Source of the DNA: Bathynomus jamesi
Taxonomy: Eukaryota > Arthropoda > Malacostraca > Isopoda > Cirolanidae
DNA length: 64,000 nucleotides
NCBI GenBank assembly: GCA_023014485.1
Contig: JAJOZX010002714.1
Location: 389,501 to 453,500, forward strand
Reading direction: 5' to 3'
Below, piece by piece: positions 52,301-62,282 of this stretch. The first letter of the stretch is position 1. Every line of letters begins with the position of its first letter. The notes under the pieces are model-generated. The model worked only from the letters and a program-made list of their open reading frames with translations, searched no databases and was not told where the DNA came from. A program made the translations under genes and the position numbers.

Positions 52301-53512
52301 CTCAGTTCCTCCATCTGTCTACTCGTCGCAATCTTCCACACGACTCTCCCCTTACCTTCAATGATACACAACTCAATCCTCCTCCTTCTCTTAACATTCT
52401 TGGCGCTTCCTTTTCTTGTGATCTTTCCTGGAAAGATCATAATTATATACTCTTTCGAAAACAGTTTTAAGAGATTAGGTGTGTTGTACCGGCTCCGAGG
52501 TTTCTTCACTCCCTCTCAGTTGCTGTCTCTGTACAGGGACTTTGTCTGCCCCTGCATGGAGTACGCTTTTCATGTGTCGGATGGCTCAACCCACACAGCC
52601 GTACTTGACCGGGTAGAATCAAAAGCTTTTCGTTTCACGAGTTACCCGCCTCTTACTCACTGTCTTGAATCCCCCTCTCTTTGCTGTAATGTTGCTTCAC
52701 TCTCTTTACTATTGCTATTATGATGGACACTGCTCTTCTGAACTCTCTAACTACATGCCTCCTCCTTTAAGGAGAGCACGCAGCACCAGACTTTCGATAC
52801 ATTCTCATTCCTTTTCTGCCCAACTCTCTAACGCAAGACTTAATCAGTATTTTCACTCTTTCATCTACTCACCCGGTGAACTCTGAAACAATCTTCCTCA
52901 ATCCGTCTTCTTCCCTGTCTCTGACTCCAATCTAATTTTAAGGGTGTCCAGGCATCTCAAAAACCCTGGAACTTGATATAAATACAATATAGTAATGAGG
53001 AAAATTGAATTGATGCCCAGACAAACAAATCGGGTGATGGAATGAACCATTTGGTTTTACTCTCTTAGTTGTTAGAAACAGATTGTGCTTCCATAATCTC
53101 CGAAACGAGGTGATACTAAAAGATCGTATAAAATTAGACGAACTGTCATTGTCTTACGAAGGTAATATTGAGAGGAGGCAGACCCACCGACAGTCACTGA
53201 ATTTTAAAATAATACTTTTCCCCCCTCCATTATCGTAAATGATTTGGCTACTCTTTAGCCGTGTTTTTTTGTCGCATTCATAATTTATTTTAAAAGGGAG
53301 TTGCAGTAATATCTTTTTTTGGTTTTATTGATGTAAAAACTGAACGTTTTAATTCGTGACTATATTGTGTGATTGGTATTTCATATTTGCAGGTTGTGAA
53401 AGACTTAGACCCAGAAGAATATGGAATTTTTTTAGAAGAGCAAAGAATAAAGGTAGCGGAGCAGCTCAAAGAACTACAAGAAAAGAAAGAAATGAAATTG
53501 TTGAGAAAGTAA
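46211..53512 (+). CDS. MRPL11: Mitochondrial ribosomal protein L11, four exons
   Basis: The spliced CDS joins 46211-46336, 46576-46765, 51471-51613 and 53393-53512, giving 579 nt and 192 residues. The protein belongs to the L11/uL11 family of the mitochondrial large ribosomal subunit, which binds the GTPase-associated rRNA region. Diagnostic stretches are AGMALPGPPLGPLLGQ at residues 27-42 and FLKQAAGIQRG about residues 93-103, followed by GKDIVGKVTIKHIYEIAKIK and DLDPEEYGIFLEEQ. The start MSKGGKMLKK is the first in-frame ATG. All junctions have GT/AG sites and compatible phases (0, 1, 0). Length matches the human protein (192). No damage is visible, so this is a working host gene, and its introns hold many transposons. 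Confidence 0.96.
46576..46765 (+). CDS. MRPL11: MRPL11 coding exon 2
   Basis: Begins after TTTCAG with RGINIAAFCKDFNNRTSMYR, then EGIPLPCRIKVNPDRSYDLV and PPATYFLKQAAGIQRGVMQP. 190 nt, so the last codon is split (phase 1) and completed by exon 3 to Gly. Donor CAG|GTAGCT. Confidence 0.95.
46809..47011. mobile_element. hAT MITE (203 bp) in MRPL11 intron 2
   Basis: Starts CAGTGTTCTTCAACCTGGGC and ends AAGGTTGAAGAGCACTG. Flanked by TTGTAGAC on both sides (46801-46808 and 47012-47019), an exact 8-bp target duplication. No coding sequence. Confidence 0.96.
47090..47760 (+). pseudogene. LINE reverse transcriptase relic (LINE F) in MRPL11 intron 2
   Basis: In broken frames the sequence reads FMDLKRHMIDXIEKHCSGF-type text corresponding to the DLEKAYDRV block, then GIGGRLLNVCGFYDGSSACV, SVGVHQEGVMPSWLFNL and LLYVDGAVLFAQSE for the catalytic region (YADD degraded to YVDG). 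It resembles the group of LINEs with YADD followed by ALVADS-like residues. Many stops; dead. Confidence 0.75.
47761..48629. other. Intron 2 sequence with short repeats
   Basis: At 48018-48108 a 33-bp unit (TTAGCATCCTTTTCCATCAT plus AATTATAATTA) occurs three times. Near 48360 CAGGGTGTCTACAAGGTCAT looks like the start of a hAT-type MITE with repeated GGTCATAAAAT words, but a clear right end was not found. Confidence 0.5.
48630..49823 (+). mobile_element. Mariner/IS630-type transposon with decayed transposase
   Basis: Ends CAGGGTGTCCCATAAGTCCG and CCTATGATGGGACACCCTG, inverted repeats with TA on both sides (48628-48629 and 49824-49825). Length 1194 bp. It lies in intron 2 of MRPL11 in the same orientation as the gene and immediately upstream of a second, related element. 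Confidence 0.95.
48723..49768 (+). pseudogene. Mariner/IS630-type transposase, broken
   Basis: The gene begins MSVSKENESR and quickly loses frame. The segment EAAAEFNRLHPDHEPITQSC and VAKFKETGSIEDKP is the first helix-turn-helix; SAKTGVSKSSIHRILQAHKW the second. The core has FSDDVFYGNGEVNGQNTRYW (first Asp region), FQQDGAPAHYS (second Asp) and, after a premature stop at 49538-49540, SPDLTPLDFYLWGHLKALVY (third Asp). At least two frameshifts and one stop. The intact element at 32516 is a distant relative with the same layout. Confidence 0.9.
49850..50922 (+). mobile_element. Snap-back mariner-type element with 413-bp inverted arms
   Basis: Ends CAGGGTGGGCGGAAAGTAGC and GCTACTTTCCGCCCACCCTG with TA flanks (49848-49849 and 50923-50924). 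The left arm 49850-50262 is the near-perfect reverse complement of the right arm 50508-50922. The right arm carries the 3' end of a mariner transposase gene; the left arm is an inverted copy of that, so the element has lost the 5' half of the gene. The 245-bp loop (50263-50507) holds the middle of the transposase. Confidence 0.95.
50263..50805 (+). pseudogene. Mariner-type transposase, 3' half only
   Basis: The frame reads NRHNCHYWQERIPWLPLKTA, SFSVTVWCGMTSDQVVGPFL, FMQDGAPPHFALVVREWLD with the second catalytic Asp, and DAHFPGRWMGRRGP. A frameshift near 50600 leads to SPDLTPCDFFLWGWVRKK with the third Asp. The first Asp and the DNA-binding domain are absent because that half of the element was replaced by an inverted copy of the 3' half. 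Inactive. Confidence 0.9.
50925..51470. other. Rest of MRPL11 intron 2
   Basis: TA microsatellite at the left edge, otherwise unique-looking AT-rich intron. The 3' splice site is TTTTTAAATAG before 51471. Confidence 0.5.
51471..51613 (+). CDS. MRPL11: MRPL11 coding exon 3
   Basis: Begins with GA, completing a Gly codon, then KDIVGKVTIKHIYEIAKIKI and QDPPLQLTSMKTMCELLIG. Ends LGIE with donor GAG|GTAAGT, a strong consensus. 143 nt. This is the C-terminal rRNA-binding domain of L11. Confidence 0.95.
51895..52975 (+). pseudogene. Jockey-like LINE relic (LINE G) in MRPL11 intron 3
   Basis: In shifting frames the order is DISEVFDGVWHKSLVSKLPS (D-x-SKAFD block), FPQGSALSPTLSLLFINDPL (PQG block), HSYADDSTLHSLRS with both catalytic Asp, APKTQFLHLSTRRNLPHD, LNILGASFSCDLSWKDH, GVLYRLRGFFTPSQLLSLYR, CMEYAFHVSDGSTHTAVLDR and MPPPLRRARSTRLSIHSHSF. 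This C-terminal order is very common among Jockey-like LINEs of arthropods. Frameshifts and stops throughout. Confidence 0.9.
52976..53392. other. Rest of MRPL11 intron 3
   Basis: No gene or repeat recognised. The 3' splice site is CATATTTGCAG before 53393. Confidence 0.5.
53393..53512 (+). CDS. MRPL11: MRPL11 coding exon 4 with stop
   Basis: Reads VVKDLDPEEYGIFLEEQRIK and VAEQLKELQEKKEMKLLRK, then TAA at 53510-53512. The Lys/Glu-rich C-terminal helix is typical of mitochondrial L11. Confidence 0.95.
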   Translation, partial: VVKDLDPEEYGIFLEEQRIKVAEQLKELQEKKEMKLLRK

Positions 53513-53843
53513 AAGGCTATTATCGTATGATTCGTGTTAATTCTAGTGTGAAAAGTCTAGTTTTAAACTCTGAACAGTTGAACAATATATGGATGAACAA
53601 GGAATGAATTCCTCAGGATACGTCGCGTGCCTCATTTATGAAGACCCGCCCAAATAACGTTTTGACATTGTTTGATACTTAAAAAGTTAAGAACATCCTA
53701 TCAAAAGGAGGAAATAGGAGTACTTTTCATATATGTTGTTTTCCGAGCATCAAAAGTGTTATGTTCATTATGAAATGGAAAGATTGATAGTGATGATACA
53801 ATCCTACATTGTTTTAAACTAAATTTTAAACAGTAGTATTGTA

Positions 53844-54223
53844 CAGAGTGGCCACAAAGTCCCTTTGCAGTGAAATTACAGCATACCGTATATCTGCATG
53901 TTGTTGTTGTTGTTTCTCAAGAGAGAAGGCTTAGATGGTTTGGACATGTCATGCGGAGAGAGGAGGAATATGTTGGGCGACGAGTTATGGAGATGGAACC
54001 ACCTGGAAGAAGGAGAAGGGGAAGGCCAAGGATGAGATGGAGTGTGTGGAGAGGGTAATATGAGGGAGCGAAATCTGGCGGCGAATGTGGGGTTGGACAG
54101 AAATGAGTGGCGAAGGCGATTAGGAACAGCGACCCCACTTAGGCGTGGGAAAATGCTGCCGACAAAGAAGTAGTAGTCCTTGTTTTTCGTGCAAAGGTGC
54201 AAAGGGACTTTATGGCCACCCTA
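53844..54223. mobile_element. Mariner-type MITE in the probable MRPL11 3' UTR
   Basis: Ends CAGAGTGGCCACAAAGTCCC and GGGACTTTATGGCCACCCTA, inverted repeats with TA on both sides (53842-53843 and 54224-54225). Inside lies a short LINE C-terminal fragment on the + strand (53915-54140), so either the MITE received a LINE insertion or captured it. Confidence 0.85.
53915..54140 (+). pseudogene. LINE ORF2 C-terminal fragment inside the MITE
   Basis: Reads SQERRLRWFGHVMRREEEYV, then GRRRRGRPRMRW, a stop, and KSGGECGVGQK in the next frame. The RLRWFGHV..R..E....R pattern is the conserved end of many LINE ORF2 proteins. A GTTGTTGTTGTT run precedes it. Frame broken by a stop at 54057. Confidence 0.75.
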
Positions 54224-54261
54224 TAGTTATTCCACTCAAAGGTTTCATCAGTGTTTCTGTA

Positions 54262-54267
54262 AATAAA
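54262..54267 (+). other. Candidate polyadenylation signal for MRPL11
   Basis: AATAAA 750 bp after the MRPL11 stop. A second AATAAA lies at 54389-54394. No such hexamer occurs between the stop and 53843, so the 3' UTR probably runs through the MITE. Choice between the two sites is open. Confidence 0.4.
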
Positions 54268-54399
54268 GATTTTATAAATTCATTATTTTTCCCCCCTCGC
54301 AGATATTCTATATTAGAATTTCAGAATGAAGAATGGAATGTGTTTATTAAATGTAGCGAAATTTATAGTTTAAGTTTTATTGATGTAAAATAAATTAGC

Positions 54400-55015
54400 A
54401 CATTTATTAGCTTTGCAGTTAGGAGACCGAGTAAAGTTTCGGTGCAAAATAGTCGAGCTTTTCTTTCAAAGAATTGCTCTGTGTGTTACTTGAGTTAGGT
54501 ATTACATATATTTTAAACCTTTTTCCCATTCTCCATGGGGTGACCACCGAGTACGACGCTTGAACTCGGAGATGGGGATGATGAAGAGATGAGAAGATAT
54601 ATAAAGGAATTTAGTGTTAATATTCGTGAGAAGGTAGGCTATACCTCCAGCAGTAGGTCAGGTGAGACTAACATCTGTACTTAGACCCCACAAACTACTT
54701 CCATGCCTGTTTTTCCTTAATTCTTTGTGCCATATTTACATACATTCCACATTTACTGAAAATAATGCTTGTGGTTAACGTCCTTTGAAACGGTAAAGGT
54801 CACGTAACTGAGGGGACTTGGTTTTACGTGGAATCCAGACCATACGTCGTTAATGCGTCCGAAAGTGGACGACGGTTCTCGCTCATCCACTAACTAAACA
54901 AACCTGATTATCCATTTTTTACGCAGTCTACTTCCATCATACACCTTTTTACAGATGTCGTGTTTTCTTTACTAGCCGAAATAATTATTACCAGCAGAAA
55001 CCCTTTGTGAAAATA
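54400..55015. other. Intergenic stretch after MRPL11
   Basis: No gene recognised. A GATGGGGATGATGAAGAGAT purine-rich segment lies near 54571. Confidence 0.3.
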
Positions 55016-55019
55016 CCAC

Positions 55020-57040
55020 GCTTAATCAACAGGTTTATTTACCATTTATGTATTTACAAACTAATCTTTCTGGCTTTCAAAGTAGCAAACTTGTCAATCA
55101 CATCATCAAAATTTAGAAGTTACAATGTTTTTCTGTCAATGCTTAACTGAGCTAAAGCACTAAGCCGATCTTGTCCCATTGATGCGCGGAGGTAAGTTAA
55201 AATCAGTTTCAGCTTACTGAATCATCTCTCTCAGCTGGCAATGGAGACTGCAATTGTCAACAATATTTGAAGAGCCACTCATAGATTTGGAAAGACGACA
55301 TCTCCATAGGTGGTGATGAATGTCAACAGCTGCTTAGGGCTGGTCACTGACATCTTGACGAGCTGACAAGAGCATTTTGCAATTCCTCAACTTCAACATA
55401 CAAGTCACTGCCATTGATATCCCATCGTAAAATGTGGCAGTATTGTCACATTTCTCTTTCAGGGTAGCACTTCAAGCCTCCGAGCTTCTGCACATCAAGG
55501 AGAAATCCAAATTTGTTATCCAACTCCTTCAACCATCTGAATCTGTCACACATTTCCATGTTCAACCGATCAAGCACAGTGTTCATGACTCGGGAAACTT
55601 CGTTTCGCTGACAAACCTGCATCTCTGGCCAATTCTCCAGGCATAATTTTCCGTCTTCGCATAGTTTCAATTGGAACATCCCATTCTTTGCAAAGTTCTC
55701 CTTTCTCAACAGCCCTTTGATGATTGCTGCTTCACGCTCTTCAGTGAGGTTTTCTTGCAGGGCTTTGATGTCCAAGTATGCATCCTGAAAGTTCACTGTT
55801 CGGTCTTGCAGTCGCTTTTGTACTCGGTTGATCTTGCTCAAAACCGGATTCCAGAAATGCAACGGAGTCAAGAAATTGAAGGACAATAGCATGTAGTTGA
55901 ACTGCCTCTCCTCTTGTTTCAGGTGTGCTACTTTCATCTTCCCCAAACTCCTCGAACAGTTCCAACAGAGGCTCAATCCCATGATTAATTGCTTTCACAG
56001 CATCAGCGAGTATCACTTTCCCGCTTCACTGCAATAGGTATCGCTTCTTTCATGCGCTGCCAACGAAGCGTCGAACGAGAAAAGAAAGCATAGATGCTCT
56101 CAACTGTTCCAAAGAATGTCATGACAATGGGCTCTTGACTGGCAGCGTGTACGCCACACAAATTCAGGCTGTGGTTGTCACAGTTCACAAAAGTTGCTTT
56201 TGGACTTCGGGCAGATATTCTTTGTTGAACCCCAGAGAGATGGCCTGACATGACAGCTGCATTATCATACCATTGAGATCAACAATCTTGGAGGTTGATT
56301 CCATCTGTCTCCAGTCTTTCAACGATACAACTTTCGATGTGTGATGCAGTTTTTTCGAAATATGAATAAAGCCAAGGAAGACTTCCTTCACTTCAACAGT
56401 TTTCTTGTCAAAATCGATGTCCACATACCGAAAAACCTGTTGACATTTGCTCTCTATGACCTAGGTCAGGCGTAGAGTCAAATAACATTCCATAGTACTT
56501 GTTCTTGCGAATGTCTTGGAGAAGTTTGTTTCGAAGAGAAAGAGCAAGAAGTTGAATGAACTCATTCTGTATCCGGGGGCGACAGATATGACACATGCTT
56601 TGGATTCTGCTGAGCATATTCTAGATGCTGCTTTAGGTTAGGATCATAATGTGACACAAGGTTAAGCAATGATAAGAAATTACCAACGTTCATGTCTGTC
56701 ATGAGTTCCAGCTTTTCTACATGACCACGGAGTGCCAAATTTTGGCAGACCAAAAACTTGATGCAATCTAAAATACGTTTCAAAACCTGCCTCCAGTTCT
56801 CTTTTTCCTTATTGATTTGTTCTTCAAGATGCGTCGATAGTCGCCTTCTCTTTTATTCGTCTTTCGGTCTTTCTCCAGGTTCTGAAGGTCAGTCTGTGAT
56901 TCACACTGTTTTCATGAGCAGAAACCTTTTCTCTTTCAGCTGTTGAATCCTTGAACCAGTTTAAATGAAGACCACACCAGTCACACGCCAAATCACAGTC
57001 AAACACCGCACCATAGTTACGCATCACACAGTCAAGCACC
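55020..57040 (-). pseudogene. hAT transposase (ZMYM/TTF type), near full length but decayed
   Basis: On the - strand the pieces run in order: 57039-56824 with a Cys/His finger (CDLACDWCGLHLNWFKDS, HENSVNHRLTFRTW); 56783-56562 (FLVCQNLALRGHVEKL, MTDMNVGNFLSLLNLVS); 56617-56408 (LRNKLLQDIRKNKYYGMLFD with DSTPDLGHREQMS, the first acidic site); 56424-56185; 56251-56003 (CDNHSLNLCGVHAA and AFFSRSTLRWQRMKE, core region); 55982-55446; and finally about 55260-55020 with ERXFSKLKLILTYLRASMGQ and FDDVIDKFATLKARK. Domains and order match the internally deleted hAT at 17626-18741. Six or more frameshifts. Ends of the transposon were not found. Confidence 0.88.
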
Positions 57041-57454
57041 TAACTACAAGATAATTAAATAAGAAAATCATAAGCTTTCTCAAGGAGCCACGACTGGGTA
57101 TTGCAAAACACGCCATACCTACAAGCAAAATCCATAAAAAAAAATTAATAAATAATAATAATAATAATAATAATAAAAATCTGTATCTACCTCACGCCCC
57201 CTAGTTTGGGAAACACTATAGCCTAAGCATAAATAATGTGTAACCAATAATAACAGTGTTAAAAGTTATAAAGCAAATAAAGGACAAAAATAATGCTTAC
57301 AATGGCACGGCCGCACGGACAGCAACGCAACCAGACTACCAGTGTGTCTACAAATTACTGACTCGGACTGCTGCCTGGCGCCTGCATTGTGACGCGTCAA
57401 CTTCAAGTCAGAGTTGCCGTATTAGACCCGTATAACCCCTGTAGCCCCTCCCCC
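57041..57454. other. Stretch without recognised gene; ATA microsatellite
   Basis: A (AAT)n tract at about 57147-57176. No gene recognised. TTTGGGAAACACTATAGCC near 57207 resembles a hAT-type subterminal sequence. Confidence 0.4.
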
Positions 57455-57969
57455 CAGGGCTTGAGATGTAACTTTGAATTACAATATATACACTGAAATA
57501 TAAATATTTACAGCAGTCTATGAGTAAAGACGTACAGTATTTGTTTTTTTAGCAACTCATGAATTGTAAACAAAAATAACGAACGCAAACGCGAAATTCA
57601 GTGGAAACTGCTTAAGTTTGCTTAAGCAACTTGTAAGAGCGCAAAAAAGGGCCTTATCATTATGTTTGACTGCCACAAATAATGGTAAATTAATAAATAA
57701 ACAATTAAATAGTTTTTTTGTGCTGCCAAATTTGCCATTGAAAATTACCGATCAATTCCACAACATAATTTAACTTTGTAACTCCTTATTTTCCTTTCGG
57801 AAAAGTAAATCATAAAAAATATGTAAGTTTCAATAAAATAAATATAATTCAATTTCATAAGTGGCGTCGGTATGTTCTGCTTGAGCAGTTTAACAACCAG
57901 TACGATTTGAACAAGAAATTTAACAACCGGTACGGCGTACCGTTCCGTACCACCTCAGCTCAAGCCCTG
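57455..57969. mobile_element. hAT-type MITE with CAGGGCTTGAG ends
   Basis: Starts CAGGGCTTGAGATGTAACTT and ends CTCAGCTCAAGCCCTG. The flanks are C-rich (CCTCCCCC left, CCCCCACC right), compatible with a target duplication but not exact. Near the right end a repeated CGGTACGG/CCGTACC motif. No coding sequence. Confidence 0.8.
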
Positions 57970-57986
57970 CCCCCACCTCCCCTGTG

Positions 57987-58804
57987 CACTAGTGTTGAAA
58001 AATAATCGAAACTTTACAAACCGGTTTTTAATCGACCTGTTTTTTGAAAACCGGTTTTAACCGGTTATGACCGAAAAGTATATAATTTTTAAAAGCCACC
58101 ATTGAAAGGTACTGACTTTAACTCTTAACAAGCATAGCTTATCGCTTATTTTTTGGTCAAAAGAATGCAAAAATGCAGCATTATATGTATGCATATGAAT
58201 AAGAAAATGACAACTTTGACATATTTTATTTTAGCCAAAATAATACATTATTCAAACAATTTAGATTTGAAATAATTTTTTATAATAAAACATCTATACT
58301 TAGAAAGAAATAAACTTTTTGTAAAAAAATTATAAAGAATAAAAATAAAATTTCTCTATTTTGGAAAAAACATGGAAATAAAATTTTTTAATAAAAAAAA
58401 ACTTTACCTAGAAAACAGAAAATTGACTCTTCGTGTAAGAAAAAATATATAAATTAATTTAGATTTTATCCCTATTTCGCAAATGACATCTTAAGAAACA
58501 AAGGGCATTAAGGGTCTTATACTGCGAATAGGGCTTTAGTCGACTGACTCTACACTACAGCCTACATGATGAGACAAACTGAAGATCGAGTTGCCAGATA
58601 GGCAAAAATTATACTGAAGAGCAGTTACCAGTTTGTCACAATTTAACTTAATAGGTAATGTATTCGAAGTTATTTTTTGTGCGCTGTAGCGCGTAGCTGC
58701 ACGTTCGCGCAAGTTTGAGCCAAATAAAAATCAATCGATAAAACCGGTTTTTTCTTTAGGTTTTTAATTTTTAGGGGAATTTTACAAACCGGTTTTCAAC
58801 ACTA
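57987..58804. mobile_element. MITE with AGTGTTGAAAA ends and CCGGTT motifs
   Basis: TAGTGTTGAAAAATAATCGA at the left and GGTTTTCAACACTA at the right are inverted repeats. AAACCGGTTTTTAA and related CCGGTT words occur in both subterminal parts. AT-rich interior without coding sequence. Target duplication not found. Confidence 0.75.
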
Positions 58805-59000
58805 CCTGAGGCTGAGTGTGCACGTGCCTGCTAGTGAGTAAGCTCGGAAACCAAATATGACCATATTCAGGGGGATAAAATTGTAATGGCCTTTGCGATA
58901 TTTCTATATTTCTTTTGTACTTATATAATTTTCTTTCATTAACGTCACAATTTGGCGCCCAGTGGCAATTGTCCCCCCGCCCCCCCTCGGCACGCCACTG
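58805..59000 (-). mobile_element. End of a hAT element with CAGTGGCGTGCC terminus
   Basis: Read on the - strand the terminal sequence is CAGTGGCGTGCCGAGGGGGG (59000-58981) followed by GGACAATTGCCACTGGGC. The partner end is missing; the 57987-58804 MITE probably truncated it. Confidence 0.6.
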
Positions 59001-60660
59001 CAATAGCATGTCCATACTTTATGATGTATTTGAATCTGATCATATCCCATTTGTAGTAGGGCTTCATTGTATGTAGCACCTGACTTAGATAATGACTGTG
59101 ATAATGTTGATTACTATGAGGTTAATTGGTCAAATCTTAGTCACTCTGAGGTAGGTTACTATACAATTCCTCCTGTGATGATTTAAAACATATAGATCTC
59201 TTAAATAAGTATTACGGTGAGCTTGAACATGCCATTAAGGCTGCGAGTGGAAGTAGCTTTAAGAATAAAAAATGGAGAAAAGTAAATGTCAATCCAGGGT
59301 GGGCAGAATACTGTGCTGATTTGTATGATGTAGCAAAAAATGTATTCGTGGAATGGGTTGCTATGGGGAAACCTAGGCAGGGGGGAATTCTTCCAACTGA
59401 AAAATAAAACTCGTGCTAAGTTCAAGGGTGCTCTTAGATTTATAAGGAAAAATGAAGAGAATCTCTAGCCAGAAAATTAGGCAGTAGCAATACTTCCAGT
59501 AGAGAATTCTGGAAGGAGGTTAATAAAATTAACAATAGTAATCTTACCTTGCCAAATGTAATAGAGGGTGTACACTGTACATGGTGCAAAAAACATTGCA
59601 GAACTGTGGAAAGAACATTATGAAATTCTATTTAATTGTCATGGGGGGATAGAATAAATATATGCCTAAATGTAGAACGTTTGGAGGAGCTACTAATTAA
59701 TGACTCAGAAATTTGGCAGGCTATTCATAAGTTACATGATAACAAAAGTTGTGGCCTAGATGGCATACAAGCAGAACATTTAAAATGTTGTAGCCCTCGT
59801 ATAATACCTATGCTTGCAATATGTTTCACAAGCTGTATAATACATGGGTACTTGCCACAGTCCATTTTGTCATTTGTATTGTTGTCAGTTGGTAAAAATA
59901 AGGATGCTAGTATCTGTGATAAGAATAATAGAATTATAGGCCAATAGCACTTGCCAGTATACTTTCTAAGGTGTTAGAATATGCAGAACATGCAGACTTA
60001 TGACAATCAGTTTGGCTTTAGAGTGAAACATGGTACTGACATGTGTACGAGTATTTATATGCTAAAGGAAGCCGTCCTGAAGCACAGGATGTCACGTAGC
60101 AATGTACTCGTATATTCCTGTTTTTTGGATGCATCAAAAGCATTTGATCGAGTTAACCATCACAAACTTTTCAAGAAACTCTTGTGTCGAGGGGTACCTA
60201 AATATATACTTAAGATATTTGCATTCTAGTATACAGAGCAAACCATGTTTGTAAGATGGAAAAGCACTGTATCACCAGGTTTTAAGGTAACTAATGGTGT
60301 TAGGCAAAGGGTATATTATCACCCTATCTTTTCTGTATATACATGGATGACCTTACCAATGAACTAAAAACTGCACGTACTGGCTGTGTCATTGGAAAGG
60401 AAAAAATTAATTCTTTAATGTATGCTGATGACCTTGTTCTTCTGTCACCCTCTCCACATGGGCTGAGAGTACTGTTAGAGATATGTGAACAATATGGTAT
60501 AGAAAATGACATCACCTATAATGGGGCAGAGTTATTTTGAGTTTTAGGTGTAATCTACTGAGACATGTATCATGTGGGTCTTTTGAAATGAATGGTCGGA
60601 CTATACTCACGAGCTACGAGATGAACTTGATATTGAGAGGGACGTAAAAAGCTGTATGTA
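59001..60660 (+). pseudogene. LINE B copy 2: end of endonuclease, linker and reverse transcriptase
   Basis: Reads SILYDVFESDHIPFVVG (the SDH end of the endonuclease), LKHIDLLNKYYGELEHAIKA and WRKVNVNPGWAEYC, NIAELWKEHYEILFNC, HDNKSCGLDGIQAEHLKCC, AICFTSCIIHGYLPQSI, NQFGFRVKHGTDMCTSIYML, CFLDASKAFDRVNHHKLFKK with the first Asp, MDDLTNELKTARTGCVIGKE and LMYADDLVLLSPSPHGLRVL with both catalytic Asp. The PQG-equivalent (GVRQR) has lost its glycine. Four or more frameshifts. The element is cut at 60664 by a hAT insertion and resumes at 62291. Confidence 0.9.
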
Positions 60661-60664
60661 CAGG

Positions 60665-62282
60665 CAGGGGCGTAACTAACGGGGAGGGGCATGTCCCCCC
60701 CAACTTTTGATCTAAGTTAGCTTACGTGAAGGAAAATATTTAGTTCTTGAAATAATCTATGATGGGTAAATCTTTAATTATATTAGTCCCATTAGTCTGC
60801 TGGAAAGTATTACTGATTCAGTACTAATACTGCAGTGATAGATACTTTAATGAGACATCTACGGGGCTCCAATAAACCTTAGCCCACCCCCGCCCATGGC
60901 CTAAACCATTAGAGGTACAGTAAAACTAAACATACCTTACAAAAGAGAATTTAATCCTGCATTTAATGAGAAACGATTAAAACTTGGTGTTCCCGCCATT
61001 GGCTTCCAAGACAGCCTGAATTCGCTTTGGGTAGCTTGCCAAAAGTGACGTGAATAAATCTTAATCGTTACGCAAATTTGCTAAAACAGTTTCAATGTGT
61101 TGCGTCATTGTATCCTTCGAAAATCGATTTGCTGCAAGTTCTTGAAACGAGAGACATTCAACCTTGTCCTTTATAACTGATCCAATGTGTTCACAGACGT
61201 TCAGGTCAGGAGAATTTCCTGGCCATTCTTCATTTCCAAAGAAATCGATCTCATGGTTCCGCAACAACTGTTGAGTGGCTAATGCCTTAAAGCAGGGGGC
61301 CTTATCGTGCAGAAGTGTGACCTGATTGACATCCATAACATTGTTTGGGTTTCTTAGAAAAGGAATGACATGCTGGGATAGAATAATATCACGAAAATAC
61401 TGTCCATCCCAACTCTGACCATTTGGCTTCAGCACCCACATGAGCTTTGCAGTGAACAAAACAAACACACCAACACAGTCTGGACTTTTTAATAATTCGC
61501 GATAATTTCACTGTCATCAATTTCATCTGGTGTGGCCCACACTCGATCATTTTGGTAATTAGGACGACGTGTTACGTAAACAAAAAATTCATCGGAGACA
61601 GCTAAATGCATGAAATCATCCACATCCCAATCTTCAAGATAATGGGCAAACCACATTCTGTTATCGATGTTAAGTTGAGTTTTTCTTGGCTTTGGAAGTT
61701 CAAGCCAAGGTTTTAAACCTTACCTATGACGGTACAGTTGAATGATCTCACCACTAACGATCTTTCCTCTCAACACTTCGATCTCTAGAAAGTTTAGCAC
61801 AGCTGTTTTTCCGCTTAGTACCGCTTTCAATGATGTCCTTTGTTTCCTGAGAGAGTGGCAAATTTGGGCGCCCAGATTTGGTTGTATCCATTTCACATTC
61901 ATCCAAAGTTTTATTCCAATTTTTTTTGACGAAGTCCTCACTTCTTCGCAACTTTTTGGCAACCCATGAACGTGTTATAAAGGTGGCTCCAGCATCACGA
62001 GCTTCCCGAAATGTTATTGCTCATATTTTACTTTAATTATTGCATATATTGTTTTCCTTTACTGTTAAGTATATACTTGATATACATAAGGTAGTTGTGA
62101 AAATGTTTCTTTGATTTTCCTATTACTATCATAAATATAGATCATTCTCTAAATCAGTATTTTAAGAGCATCATTTTGGTCGCAAACACATTACCTACAG
62201 GATAGCAGCACAGAAATTCATCGCAGGATTTTTCAGCATTATAGTTGTCCCACTCAACTTTTGGAAGCTAGTTACGCTCTTG
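60665..62282. mobile_element. hAT-type element in LINE B copy 2, carrying a Tc1-like pseudogene
   Basis: Left end CAGGGGCGTAACTAACGGGG, right end TAGTTACGCTCTTG; inverted repeats with two mismatches in 14. Flanks TGTACAGG (60657-60664) and TGTCCAGG (62283-62290) agree in 7 of 8. Removing it restores the LINE B reading VQGNMLVRKF. The interior holds a Tc1/mariner-type pseudogene on the - strand. Confidence 0.88.
61040..62010 (-). pseudogene. Tc1/mariner-type transposase relic
   Basis: On the - strand, 61962-61720 in two frames gives a DNA-binding part (PKSCEEVRTSSKKI; SGRPNLPLSQETKDIIESGT). 61468-61061 gives GQYFRDIILSQHVIPFL, VTLLHDKAPCFKALATQQLL with the second Asp, FFGNEEWPGNSPDLNVCEHI with the Glu, and IGSVIKDKVE. 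I count 37 residues between the second Asp and the Glu, so a DD37E-type spacing is possible. Broken by several frameshifts; the region of the first Asp near 61500-61560 is degraded. No terminal repeats were identified. Confidence 0.85.

Noticed and set aside
54283..54400. Additional MRPL11 exon after CCCCTCGCAG at 54300
   Set aside because: The protein is complete with a stop at 53510-53512 and matches the family length. The acceptor-like site is probably chance within the 3' UTR.
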